Below, in pieces: positions 22,113 to 33,800 of a DNA stretch of 64,000 nucleotides (positions are counted from its first letter, which is position 1; each line of letters opens with the position of its first letter). This stretch comes from Macrocystis pyrifera (lineage: Eukaryota > Sar > Phaeophyceae > Laminariales > Laminariaceae). The stretch lies in contig JASSKH010000025.1 in NCBI GenBank assembly GCA_031763025.1, positions 11,816,165 to 11,880,164 on the forward strand, in the 5' to 3' direction. Made by a program: the position numbers and the translations under genes. The notes beneath the pieces are model-generated. The model did not search any database. It had not been told where the DNA came from and saw only the letters and a list, made by a program, of their open reading frames with translations.

Positions 22113-24507
22113 CGTCTGACCAACCTACAAATGCTGTGTCGCGTAAGATTAAGTCCGAGGGCTCGAATGGAATTATATTCATGTTTGCGTGTTGAGCGTT
22201 GTCGCTAGTGGTTTCGTGCATGACCTCTACGGCCTCACCGTAAATACAATGTGAGCACGCAACTTTATCGTGTGGAATATTGTATTCTGCCCTTTTATCC
22301 GCTGGCATCGCCGCCGATATGACGAATGAGATGATGGTCTCACAGCTTGTCCACCGATAGTAGCCCTGCGCTGCTCTCGTTGAAAACAGTGGGACAATCG
22401 TTACACCTGCCTCTCGGATACGCCGCGGTTAGCATCCAAGTACGTTATGCAGTAGGTGCGGCACATCGCTGCGGTATACCTGGGGGGCTAGCCGAGGGCT
22501 GACACAGCAAATTTGCGTCGGTGAAAAGCTATTGACTTCTTTTCAACCAATCTGGTTCGTGTATTGCAATTCAACTACCCTAGCCCATCTTGACACCGCG
22601 GGCTGGCTACTATCAATAGGGCTCTTCGGATGTTACCGGCGGCGTCCATAGCGAAGAATCTACCGAAATGTGGTTGACGGAGATATCCTCAAGTCAGGTC
22701 TATCGTCTGCGGTCGCCTCGTCGGCCGATGCGACAAGAAGAAAAATCATTGATCAACCGGTAGCTATTTTGGTGAGCGTCCCTCAGAGCCGGAATGCAAA
22801 TACGACAGCCCGCGCAGGGGTGATTCAGTGCAGGGAAAGGCAAGTTGCCCCGTATTCTCTCACGGACGCCCCCTGCTCACCCCCCCCTCAATACGCCAGA
22901 TAAATACAGTACAAAGTGTCTACGCGGGTTAAGCAGCAAAGAGTTATATTTACCCGTGAAGGGCTGCACTCCGTGTGTGGGGATGTATTATTTACATTTT
23001 AGAGTGAGGTTGAGATATGTCTGCACAGTGCAATACCAGAAGGGTTAAATGCCCCCCCATGTTCCAATGCAGTCGTCCACGGTACCACACTTCCCCGCCA
23101 ACGGCTGTACGATAACAGGACTAATCTCCAGGTCTTGGCTGGGCGAGCGCCGGTGTTGATCGGAAACCGATTGGAGGCGTTGGTCCTGGCCTACCGTCAG
23201 CTTCTCCATCTCGAAGAAAAGTCGGGCTATTTCCTTATCAGCCTCGTACCTATTTCAAATCGTATCTAGAAAACGTCACCGCGGTTGAAATATTGTCGTC
23301 GTATATTCAAGAAGCCAACGGCCTGGAATGCCAGCTACCAAAACGGGACGACTATAATGGTCCTAAATGGTTCCAAGTGTTTGGAGTTATTTCGCCTGGC
23401 GGCTCCCAGCCACGTTGGGTCTGGAATATCACACCTTTTCCGGGGTGGTTGGCTCGTGGATGAACTTGTACTTAGCAGCAGAAGTACCTAGTCGTAAATA
23501 TCGCTCGGTGGTGGTGAATTAAACTAACACTGAGGGACGGCGTGAAGTTATTTTGCCACATAATGCCCTTGTATATCACAGTTGATCAGATGCGGTGTGG
23601 TCTAACAAGTGGCCAAAGTGTTTGTGCACCTAACGTCGATTATGGTTCCAACTAGCAAGTCGAAACGTAAACGCCTCCACCAATGTTCGAACTAGAAATA
23701 ACTCCTTCGTCCCACTTCTCTTTTATGACATCACCTCGTTCGGAACAAACGCCTTAAAACTGAACGTTCCCCCTGGTCGTACTGTATAGCTTTGACGCAG
23801 AAAAACGGATGTGCGCATTATGTTCTCAAGGCTAATGACATAAACCACTTTCTCCTTTGTATGATGCAGCCTTTACCCATCGCACCCTTCGCAACGATGC
23901 CGCCACCTATGTTATCCTTTTATGAGTGTCTGTATAATATAGAACAGACAAACTAAAGGACCCCCATACGTTATCACTCGATGTATCCGAGGTTTTGCAT
24001 ATTTTTGTCCATTCGCCCCGGGCATATGAGCGCGGCTTGCGAAGCGTCGAGGAAGTTGGTGGTCACGATTAAGATATACCCGGGGCATTCATCACCCCGT
24101 CGAGGACATTCAGAAAGCTCTGAAAAATATTAGTGTGGGATACGGGCATGCCGCTATCAACGCGCTGGTGGCAGACGCGCGGTTCGGTCCAGTTTGCACC
24201 GTACATTGTTCATTAGGATACTCACTTGAGGAGCTATTACTCCTCGCACCCAACAACCGATGTTGGGAAGCTTTGCAAGCTATACTTGACACGAGATCTC
24301 ATAGGTCCTAGAGGTATCTGAAATGAACTATATTGTATCGCACGTACACCTCGCCTTAAAACAGGTATTGCACGTAGACTCTCGGTGAGAAGCCCCGCAA
24401 GTCCTGAATACTCTGAATACAAACATGCAACCACTACCCACGGCTCGGCAGGAATGCACGTTGTACGTGTACGTGTGTAAGACACGTATATGGGCTTGGA
24501 CGACAAG
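22113..24507. other. No recognisable gene
   Basis: About 2.4 kb with frames no longer than about 77 codons and no repeat structure seen. It ends at the target duplication of the next element. Confidence 0.5.
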
Positions 24508-24516
24508 GTACGTGGG
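24508..24516. repeat. Target-site duplication, left
   Basis: GTACGTGGG, identical to 26261-26269, immediately outside the left terminus of the foldback element. Confidence 0.65.
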
Positions 24517-26260
24517 GGGTTCACCTCATTGTTTGGTAAATGGGTGGAAGCTTCCACTCGACTTCCAAAACTTCCATTTGGAAGTAAAGAACTTTCAAAA
24601 CTTCCATTTTGACTTCCAAATGGAAGTTATGGAAGTGAAAATGGAAGTTTTGGAAGTCAAAATGGAACTTGTGGAAGTCAAAATGGAAGCCGGGTGGAAG
24701 CTTCCAAATGGAAGTATCTAACTTCCAAAGGGAAGTTGTGGAAGTGCAAATGGAAGTTTTGGAAGTCAAAAGAGGAAAGTTTCGAACTGCTGGCGGAGCT
24801 TCCATTTTGACTTCCAAAACGTCCATTTGGACTTTCACAACTTCCGTTTGGAAGTTATTGGAAGTCAGAAACTTCCATTAGCAAGTCGAAAACTTCCATT
24901 TGGAAGTCGAACACTTCCATTTGGAAGTCGAAAACTTCCATTTCGAAGTCGAAAACTTCCGTTTGGAAGTCGAAACATCCTTTTGCAAACTTAAAACTTC
25001 TCTTTGGGGAAGAAAAACCAATCCGTTTGGAAGTCAAAATAGAGGTTTTGGAAGTTGAATGTAGAATGGAATTCGCGTGGTAAGCTCATACCTGACTTCC
25101 AATACTTCTATTTTGACTTCCAAACTTCCATTTTCACTTCTAAAATGAAGTCATTAGGCCAAAGACCCACATGCATATGGACCCCGGGGAGTGGATAGAA
25201 GCGTCTGCAGACGTAGGTGTGAGTTTTCCATGGTGATACAAGGCAAACGTATTTCTTGGGAGTTTAATGGAAGTGGATGAAAGCACGTGGAAGTACGTGA
25301 AAGAATGCTGAATTTATTCTTGCATATGATAGTGTATGGAAGCTTCGGCAAACGCTGATATGAATTTCCGTGTCAGTAGGGGTTACATGTAACTTTGGAA
25401 GTTGGATAATTGGAAGTGGGGTTAGGTGGAAGGTAAGCTTGAATACAGGAGTGAATGGAAGCGTCTGTGGACGTGCGTGGAAGTTTCCATTGAAGTGGAA
25501 GTTAAATGGAAGATGAATAAGCAAGTAAGCTGTAGCCATTGGAAGTTTAATGGAAGTGCGTGGGAAGTACGTACAAATAGGTGGAAGTCGCGCTTGAATA
25601 TGGGGGGAGTGGTCAGAAGATTCTGCGTACTCAGATGCGAGTTTCGTTGAAATTAAATGTAAAAAGGAAGTTTTGAAAGCCAAACGAAAGTTATGGAAGT
25701 TGAATGGAAGCGGATGCGAGTAGATGGAAGTAAGTGGAAGTTACGATGAGGATGGAAGTGGACAGAAGATTCTGCGGACGCCGATGGAAGTTTCCTCGAA
25801 GGTAGAAGTCAAGCGGAACTTCTAGACGTGAAGTGGAAGTGGGTGACGGTAGGTGAAAGTATATCATGGTGTATGGAAGCTTAGTGGAAGCTGGACGAAG
25901 CTTCTACCGGGCATGGCAGTGGAAGCTTCCACTTTGCTTCCACTGGCTTCCGCTGTGGAAACGTACACTGGCTTGCACTAGCTTGGACTAAATGGAAGTT
26001 TCCACTGGACTTCCAAAACTTCCCATTTGGAAGTAAAAAACTTCCAAAACTTCCATAACTTCCATTTTGACTTTCACAACTTCCATTTGGAAGTCAAAAA
26101 CTTCCATTTAAAATTTCGCAACTTCCTTTTGGAAGTAAAAAACTTCCATTTTGACTTTCACAACTTCCATTGGAAGTCAAAATGGAAGTCTTGGAAGTTT
26201 TCTACTTCCAAATGGAAGTTGTGAAAGCGTCCACTCATTTACCAAATAATGAGGATCACC
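24517..26260. mobile_element. Foldback element of GGAAGT/ACTTCC repeats with 9-bp target duplication
   Basis: Termini are inverted. The left reads GGGTTCACCTCATTGTTTGG then TAAATGGGTGGAAGC; the right reverse complement reads GGTGATCCTCATTATTTGG then TAAATGAGTGGACGC. Both sides are flanked by GTACGTGGG (24508-24516 and 26261-26269), a 9-base direct repeat. Nine-base duplications with long inverted termini are typical of Mutator-like (MULE) elements. The interior is almost entirely short palindromic units such as ACTTCCATTTGGAAGT, in places a clean 21-base period (24886-24990), with a one-sided GGAAG-rich centre (25200-25950). There is no transposase, so it is non-autonomous. Open frames inside are artefacts of the repeat. 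Confidence 0.75.
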
Positions 26261-26269
26261 GTACGTGGG
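26261..26269. repeat. Target-site duplication, right
   Basis: GTACGTGGG, identical to 24508-24516, immediately outside the right terminus. Confidence 0.65.
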
Positions 26270-27575
26270 TGAGCACCATGTACGGTCCGCGCTTGGTTGG
26301 TTGTAACCTGCGTATGGCAAACTTGCCAACGACACCGAGTGTGACAATGCGAGCGTGGAAAGCGTACTGCAGTCCAATAGGGATCAACGATGCCGTGCAA
26401 GCATACCGGGTACACATCCCTCGACATACCAGTTTCGACACGGCCTCTACACACAACACTACAACTAGCAACGCAGTTGGCATACATCATGTCGAGGTGA
26501 AATGTTCGGGAGGGGGTAACTTGCTTGTGGTTTGCACGCGAAAATCAACATTAGTATTTCTCACTCGGAGTGAGGTCCAGCTTATCTGTCATGCAGAAAT
26601 AGTTGCCGCTCGTGGTAATCGCAGTCTAGGCGCGGAGCTCTGTCCGGAGTAATTCCACGGTAGGTTTTTGTCTTTAGCATATTTGCAGCATATGCAGCAG
26701 CACCAGAAGAAGAAATAGCCGCCGCTCTGTCCGTACTCATCGTCTGAGAACCTGCGCTGTGGTGACTATCCTAGCGCGGATTGGTCTTTGCACGCCGTCG
26801 TCAGGCGATAGATAATTATGTACAGAAAAAAGAACCTTGAAATAGCTACAGATGGAGTGCTGAGGATTTAGCTTCACCGTGGTTGGAACGTTTTTAAAAC
26901 GACCACAACACCTGCCATTCCGGCCTAGTATAGGCCAAACCGACACTTTTGTTTACCAGAACAAGCACCTGGCCTACGCGCCGCGTGATATACAGAAGGG
27001 GATCGGAACAGCGGTGCACCGAGACCCAATAAATCCCCGGATCATCGAAAAACACTTGCGGCCGGAGCCAATGTGAGAAACTCGAAATGTTGCGCCTCTC
27101 AGTTGTGCCTTAGAGTGGACTATTGAACGAACATTCATTATTCAGAGTAACATTTCTCGGTTTCGCTTGTTTCTGCGGAGTCAGGAGACGAGGGGGGAGG
27201 GGGGTGTACTCATTATCATACATGGCTGTAGTCTTATGACTACAGACCCTTGCATCCCTACAATGCTGGCACGGAGCACGTCGGGTTTTCACCGATCACG
27301 CAGATATTCCTTGCACCAAGCGCGAAGCGCCGTGAGGTGTTGGGCGAGTTGCATGAAGGGGGAGCTCCATCCTACTAATAACCGCTATCGAGGCGAATTT
27401 TTATGCATATGGATGACAGCTTGAGTCGATTTCGTTTCTGATTTGGCCACTTCCAGAGACAGCAATGGGTTTACTATGTAACGGCTTCGTGGGTGCCTCA
27501 TCATATACACATTACGTAATACGATCTTCCTCCTTGTGCAGAGTAAGGGTTCTCCCCGCACGAGAAATTATCTAA
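26270..27575. other. No recognisable gene
   Basis: A plus frame continues out of the foldback element to 26652 but has no motif and its first part is repeat-derived. Nothing else recognised. Confidence 0.45.
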
Positions 27576-27643
27576 CTAGACGGCCAGCCGTGGTAACCGA
27601 GGAAAAAAAAAAAAAAAAAAAAAAAGGTCACCTGGCTGTCTAG
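27576..27643. repeat. Hairpin with a 23-A loop
   Basis: CTAGACGGCCAGCCGTGGTA then ACC is followed by GAGG, 23 A, then GGTCACCTGGCTGTCTAG. The arms are imperfect inverted repeats of about 18-23 bases. It may be the junction of two inverted insertions or a foldback that captured a poly-A tail. Confidence 0.6.
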
Positions 27644-28164
27644 CTCACGCAGTGAGAGGCGTGTTTTACAGCGTCGTTGTCAACCGATGCCAATCCAACC
27701 CATTTATATTTATGCAGGGGGAGGGGGATACTCATTGCCTGTTTGCCTAAGCCTTTAAACCATTGAACACGCATCCACTTCTAGACGGAGGGGGGGGTAA
27801 GCAATTCACGTTTTTCGCCTTTCTTGCACTCGTCTGTTCATCCTGGGGCTGAGCGAGCTGGAAGGTGTCAATGGAAGCAACGTCCCGTGACTGCACGGCG
27901 GGAGAGGCAGCGTCCACGACATCCTTGACAAATACCACGTTCTCCGGGTGACAGAGAGGCCTGCTTTTTCGCGGGAAAACTCTTGTCGAGCTTGAAATTC
28001 CCCACGTCCTGCACCCCGACCGCACATAGATTGGAGAAATTGTGCCCCGATCACGACGAAAGGATCGGTTATATATTTCACCGAACACGAAGAAGTGATG
28101 AGCACATTTCTCGGACTACGAAAATGATCAGTACCGTGTTTCGTCGGCCCTTTTATTCACTTGT
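27644..28164. other. No recognisable gene
   Basis: Short overlapping frames only (for example 27747-28088 on the minus strand), no motifs. Confidence 0.4.
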
Positions 28165-28345
28165 TCCCCCCGAGTTCGGAAAATAAGTAATTATTTTTGT
28201 TTTGTCGTACCTACAGCTCTTCCGAATTCGGAAAATAAATAGGTATTATTGTTTTCTCGCACCTACAGCACTTGATCGGCTTTGTTCTCCCCGAATTCGG
28301 AAAATAAATCATACTTATTGTTTTCTCGTACCTACAGCCCTTCCT
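28165..28345 (+). repeat. Three tandem units of about 60 bp with CCGAATTCGG palindrome
   Basis: Each unit has CCGAATTCGGAAAATAA (first unit CCGAGTTCGG), an AT-rich stretch, then TTGTTTTCTCGTACCTACAG. The end of each unit, a pyrimidine tract followed by CCTACAG, looks like a 3' splice acceptor, so three acceptor-like sites lie in series. No exon could be attached to any of them. Confidence 0.7.
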
Positions 28346-29789
28346 ACGTAAAACCAACCAAACGTGTACGTACGAGTGTACAAAGAAAGGGTGAAACAAG
28401 GTTCACCCGTACTTGTTCTGTTTTCCTGTTGTCCATTATGCACTGTTCATGTGTACGTGTATAGTGCCATTTGATAAATATGATTGTGATTGCGTCAGGG
28501 CGAGACACGCGGCATAACGCTGATGCTAGCACTACCGCCAGACAGACGGACCGAACATTGGCAGCAGATGCAGCAGCGGTCAGCAATATAGGCAGACGAA
28601 GAGCGACCAGCACCGACAGTAATCGGTATCGCTTAACACTACACGAACACATCAGGAGTTAGTCGTGTGTGCTTTCATGTCACTTGCCCCCATCGTACCC
28701 CGTCCCCCGCCCACTTGTTCCTTGTTTGCCCTAGCACCCAACACCACCTCAGGTGTGTTACATAGTTGCACGCCCACATTGTGCAATGTCCACCTGTGGC
28801 AAGGTTCGCCGTGAGACAATCCGAGAATCCAGGTGATGTTGCGCCGCTGGTTAAGGAGCTTGAAGATACACCGTGTCAACGTTCCGCACCCAAAATATGC
28901 GATTCGACCATTTTATCATGCCGCGGGCGGCTTAGGTTTGGTGCACATGGCCCAAACGTCCGTGGTCAGGTTCGCGTCCGTGAGGCTCTCATGTGGCGTG
29001 AATAAAGCAGCCGTCTGGGCCCCTCGTGCAATCACATACAACCCTGATTGTCAAAGTACTCATATTAACATAACCGTGCTCCAGACCCCTACCTCGAGCC
29101 CCACACACATATGTACTCAACTGTTCACCTCCGATGTGTACCATGTGCACAGTTCTACGATATTCTAGATATTTGGAAGAGGCAGGTGTTCTCCTGGGGA
29201 GGCTACACGTAAAACACGCATAAACGAATTGCCGATTCCTCCGTGACGAAAGCAGTGGAAACCTCGTAAACCCGCCTCCAAACGCTCGATACGCCTGCTG
29301 CTGTGGTTCTGACACAGCTCCCGACAAGCGTCTGTGTCTCATTAGTTTTATCTGACGTCGGGGCTTTCGTAGCACCAGACCTGCGATTCTCCGTTCGTGG
29401 GATAGAGAGTTGCTGCTCGCGCTAACAAGCCAATAAAATGTGCATCAAGCTTGGGCTCCTGTACGGCCCCCTGACACTACTAAACGGGGAAGGGAAATAT
29501 CACGTCGGACAGGGGCCTTTTCCTCCATGACCCATACCCTCAACGTGGACCTCGATGTAAAGTCAGGGGCTCCAATTCGTAGTTGTCGTCACCTTCTGAA
29601 AACGACTAGACGCGCCTTGCAATATGGATAAGCTGCTTGGAATCCCCACATGGAGCTCCTCGCACGAGGAGAGTGCGATCTCGACCAAACTCTTTCTTCG
29701 AGAAACACAGTACACCCAGTCAGACGAATAACCGGGAAAGTTTCCACGATCGAGCACTGCTGCAGATGGTAAGGGTGGTGGCATCTATC
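28346..29789. other. No recognisable gene
   Basis: Open frames are short and overlapping. A GCAGATGCAGCAGCGG-type stretch near 28560 is low complexity. Nothing assigned. Confidence 0.4.
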
Positions 29790-29950
29790 TTTCTGAGCTT
29801 CACGCTCGAGGAGCTCAGTATGCCACCCGAGACACGATTTGAGAACACGTATGATCGCGCAACCCGACCAATATAACAATACACTACAGTGTGCCGTAAA
29901 GGAAATACACTACTTTGGTAAGAGCATCGTAACGAACTGGCGGTTGCTCG
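29790..29950 (+). repeat. Dispersed repeat, copy a
   Basis: Matches 35085-35235 over about 140 bases. Shared words in order are GAGCTC, CACCCGA, CGCGCAACC, GACCAA, CACTACAGT and ATCGTA. Same orientation, roughly 70 percent similar by eye. Identity of the family unknown. Confidence 0.6.
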
Positions 29951-30486
29951 CTCGAATAACTCCAACGGCCAGACAAAATTGAGCCAGAACCTGCAACCCG
30001 TACCATAGCATGCGTCGATCATTACGCGAAATCAAAATGAACAGTTACAATACGAAGCATATGGGGGGTTGCCAAAAAAACAAGGCATATCTCCAAGCGA
30101 GGTGTCCCTCGTCAGGAAAAAAATCTCTCTGCTTATAGATACCCCGCCCACCGCCGCATGGCCCAAACATACTCCGTGCACCGTGTGAGTTCCATTTCGT
30201 AGTCGTTACATTCGGTTTTTGTTACTACTGCAGTGGACGCACACAACTTTTCAACTCGGAAGTTGACGTTTACTGTGTACAATCCCAGAGCATGACAAGC
30301 CTCTACCGTATATACGAAAAAAAACTCTTGTAGGCAGGTGTCCGGGAACGACGTGGCAGACCATCACCATTACCATGACAGTGGACTGTATCAAACGTTA
30401 GACAAGTCCACTAAGAAATTTAGTCGGGGCCCTCAACGATTAGCACGTTCCCTTGTACCTACCCGCGCAGGTTAGTTGGCATTTCT
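29951..30486. other. 3' flank of the membrane-protein gene
   Basis: Downstream (minus sense) of the stop at 30487. A Cys-containing minus frame with no ATG (about 30370-30145; words TVEACHALGLYTV and KTECNDYEMELTRC) is open for about 65 codons. It could be an exon of another gene or a relic; I could not attach it. Confidence 0.35.
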
Positions 30487-30807
30487 TCAGCCTTCCACGG
30501 GAACCGCTACGACTCCATAGGTGGTATCGTTGTTCCGCTTGAACTTCTTGTGCATCCACGCGCTAGCCGATATGATCATGGCGGCAACCACGGTGGTTAT
30601 GACCACGATTATGATGGTCGTCGTCGTGGATTCGGATTCTCCGTCTTCTGCGGGTGATGCAGGCGAGAGATACATCAACCGGGGTTCAGGGCAGTTAGAG
30701 AATAAGCTGAGGACGTTGGATGAAAGCTTTGTCATGAGGCAAGGTAGTTCGCGGTGGCAATTGATGATCTTACAGGTTATGGTTGATGGTACGTGCATTG
30801 TTCGTAA
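30487..30807 (-). CDS. Exon 4: membrane segment and cytoplasmic tail of predicted lectin-like receptor
   Basis: Last of four phase-compatible exons. It begins after CCAG (phase 0) and ends at TGA 30487-30489. It encodes 106 residues: a Cys-containing, Ser/Pro stalk (ITCKIINCHRELPC, FSNCPEPR); an acidic-Thr juxtamembrane stretch (AEDGESESTTTT); a hydrophobic segment IIIVVITTVVAAMIISASAW; and a basic stop-transfer MHKKFKRNND with tail ending VVAVPVEG. This is the layout of a type I single-pass protein. An alternative acceptor at GCAG, 30648, would shorten the stalk and also keeps a valid phase from exon 2. The membrane segment itself is the firmest part of the call. Confidence 0.55.
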   Translation of the reverse strand, partial: LRTMHVPSTITCKIINCHRELPCLMTKLSSNVLSLFSNCPEPRLMYLSPASPAEDGESESTTTTIIIVVITTVVAAMIISASAWMHKKFKRNNDTTYGVVAVPVEG

Positions 30808-33800
30808 CTGGCATCACCCTATGATCCTAACAAAAACCGTTGGGAGCTGTTAACCCCCAAAGGTATTCTAAACTAGCCCTGACTACGAATATCGTCATGT
30901 GTTCCCGCCGGTACTGGCCTTCGTTTATCGCGCACAGGTTCAGCATTCCCACTACAATACGCGAAAGTTACTAACCTGTTTGCATGGCAAAGGCCCGGGG
31001 CGTATTGTTATGTGAACGTTGAGACTAGCCCCATAAGTTGTTATAACATGACTTTACTTTGGCGTTCCCCGCTGAGCACAAAGGCTTAGCTGTTCAAATG
31101 AGGACACGAATCAGTTTGGAGTTTTGAACTCTCAAACTGCCAACACTTGTCGCGTAATGTACTCGTGGATTTTCATCCATATTTGCCAACTCGTTCTCTC
31201 GCACTTTTGGCTACGGAAAGACTCAGATACCATGCGGTTATTTTGTGTTTCAACATGTTCCACGGTTGTACACTGCATACTAGAGGATGGCAAACAAGGA
31301 CGAACAGTACCAAAATATCAAAGATATCGTCGTGGGTGCAAACACTGCTAGCGTGAATCTCAGGGTACATCGCTACCTCTCGGTGCGCTATGCCCAAATT
31401 GAACATTGTGGGCACGTCTCAGTACGGCACGCGTTACACCGTGACCGCCGCTTGTCCGTCCGCCTGCTGGGGGCACAAACCGTACCTCCTACAGGTTGGG
31501 CTCCACACTATCAATGAACTAACACACGTAAAGTCGTACGTTTATATTACAAGAAGAACAAGCAAGCCCCGACACCTCAATGGACCCCATTTCTTCATTG
31601 GTGCACATGTAATGGGCTTGTGTACTGTTTTCAGTGGGACTGATGCCTTACCACAGCTTCCACTGCAGACACATTCTGAGGCAGGCCATCGTCTCGTTTT
31701 GTACTGTCAAATGTAATACCGACAACAAAGCACATATTAATAGTAGACGTCGTCGTCAACCACGGCAGTCCCTCAGAATATGCTAACACAGACTCTGAAC
31801 GAAATGACTTGGTGCACCCCAGTACTTTGACAGTTCACCACAAGCCCAAACTGCTGTACTTGTGGGTACGCCCAGTTACTCGTAGTTCGACATACCCAGC
31901 GCATTGTGTTTGATGTCCTGCCGCACTACGGTGACGGTCTTCGAAACACCGAGAAGCCTAGCAGTCTTGCGGCAGGCACTGTGGTAGCACTAATGACGCT
32001 CAACATATTTCACAAAAACCGACAAGGAATTGTCAACTGAACAGGGGCTGTACACGTGATATATTTTGTATCCGACGTGCATGATACAGCACAATCATGT
32101 TTAACATCTGAAAGACTCGTGTGCGAGACCACACACAAGGAAAACATGTATGGTTATGTCGGGCTGAACGTACCATGGGTTTTCAAAGCGTATGGTGTTG
32201 AGTGAAAAAGAGAGCTCCTCAACGTAAGAGCCTCATAAACAGTACCAGGTGCGCGCTTCACGCCCCTACCATGCCTACCGTAGCTGCACTCTCGGCGCAT
32301 TTACCCTTCTCTTCGCAGCACTCCGTCTCTGAGCAGCTGGGCAGTTCGCAGTATTCCGGCTGGTCTTCATCGCTCTTGAGCACGGTGTCGCCGCCGCAGT
32401 CCGTGCAAATTGCATCTGGGTGCGTTCGGTTTTTATCATCGGCAGTCAGAATCCTCTCAACGGTTTATTACGCAAACATTTTACCGCGCTAAATTCTATT
32501 TTGTGCGTCATAGCAAGGTCGGTTTACCGTCTGGGGTGCAATGCTCTTTTCAAGCCTAGTTTTAATTCATTAAATCGGCCCAATCAACAAGAAAAGTTTG
32601 CCCGGGCTCCACAACTGACTCAGTACCGGTACTCAATTGTCGGAATAACCCAGCATTCATCGGTGTTACGCTTGAGAGGGGTCGTTTCAGATTCATTATT
32701 TTTATCTGCTCAGGGCCACTTGGTCAGGGGACCACCTTGAATATGGCCTCAGTCCTGAGAGTCTTCTATTGTTTTGTTTTCGATACGTACACCGTCATGG
32801 GATTATTGGCTATATTCTGCGACAACAAGCAAACCAATGTTGGATCGATTTTGTGTGAGGAAACGTTCTACGACAGAGGTTCACCCTATAGTTTCTGAGG
32901 CTCCTCACTTGACCTTAAGGGGCTCCACACCTCACTCGAACACTGACTTCAGCGATAATCAAATTGCATCCCGATGAATAACCTCATGGCCCAACTATAC
33001 CACAACCTCCATTTCTCGAAACAAGATTGGCATTCTGACAATTTCGGGTTAAAGAGCCCCGTCATTCAAAAAACTATTTAAACGCAAAAGTGTTACCTCT
33101 ATCGTAGAACGCATCTGAGGTACAGACCCACTCGCACGACTGACGTGCCGACTGACGTGAACGCGGAAGTGCAAACATGAGTATCATGCCCCATTGCATG
33201 CGCTTTGCGTTCGGTGCAAGTAGCGTCCTCTTGGTCGTTGAAAACCCGTCATGCTCCGAGTTGGCATTGACGGGATCGAGGGTGCACGGTCATGTGACTG
33301 AGGCAATGCATGATTTCAAGTATCCCCGCTGTGAACACCCTGAACACCCCACGTGGTCCGTGCAGGCATTCTAGGGATGCGAGGGTCTATATGTCATACA
33401 ACTACGGCCATGCATGGCATTGAGCACTTCCCCGCCCCCCGTAGCACCGATCTCAGCTGCGCCTTGGATTATTATGCATTCGTTTTATACCCACAGCGTG
33501 GTTGAAACGAAATGTCCCAAATTGCCTTTGCCACGAATGCCGCATGCCTCTGCTAACATGTCAAATTACGCATCCCACTGACCGTAGTATATAACGGGAG
33601 AGGGTGGCAATAGCTTGTTGCGTATTTTGTTCAGATCCTAAGGCTGGCGGTGGCGAAACTATATATCCATAGGCCTTCAATAAGACCAACAACAGTCAGG
33701 AGTCTCCGTAGGAAGACAACTTTTTTTATCATTATTCTTGTTTTCTACAAAAACTGGTACTCCAAAGCGTGCCTGTAAAACGAGACTGAGCAAATATTCG

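Noticed and set aside
25264..25683. 139-codon minus open frame in the GGAAGT element
   Set aside because: Frame is a by-product of the short repeat (His/Phe/Leu/Thr-rich), with no domain and no conservation in the second copy.
32202..32492. Plus-strand 96-codon frame
   Set aside because: It is the antisense shadow of the Cys-rich exon, Ser-rich and without motifs.
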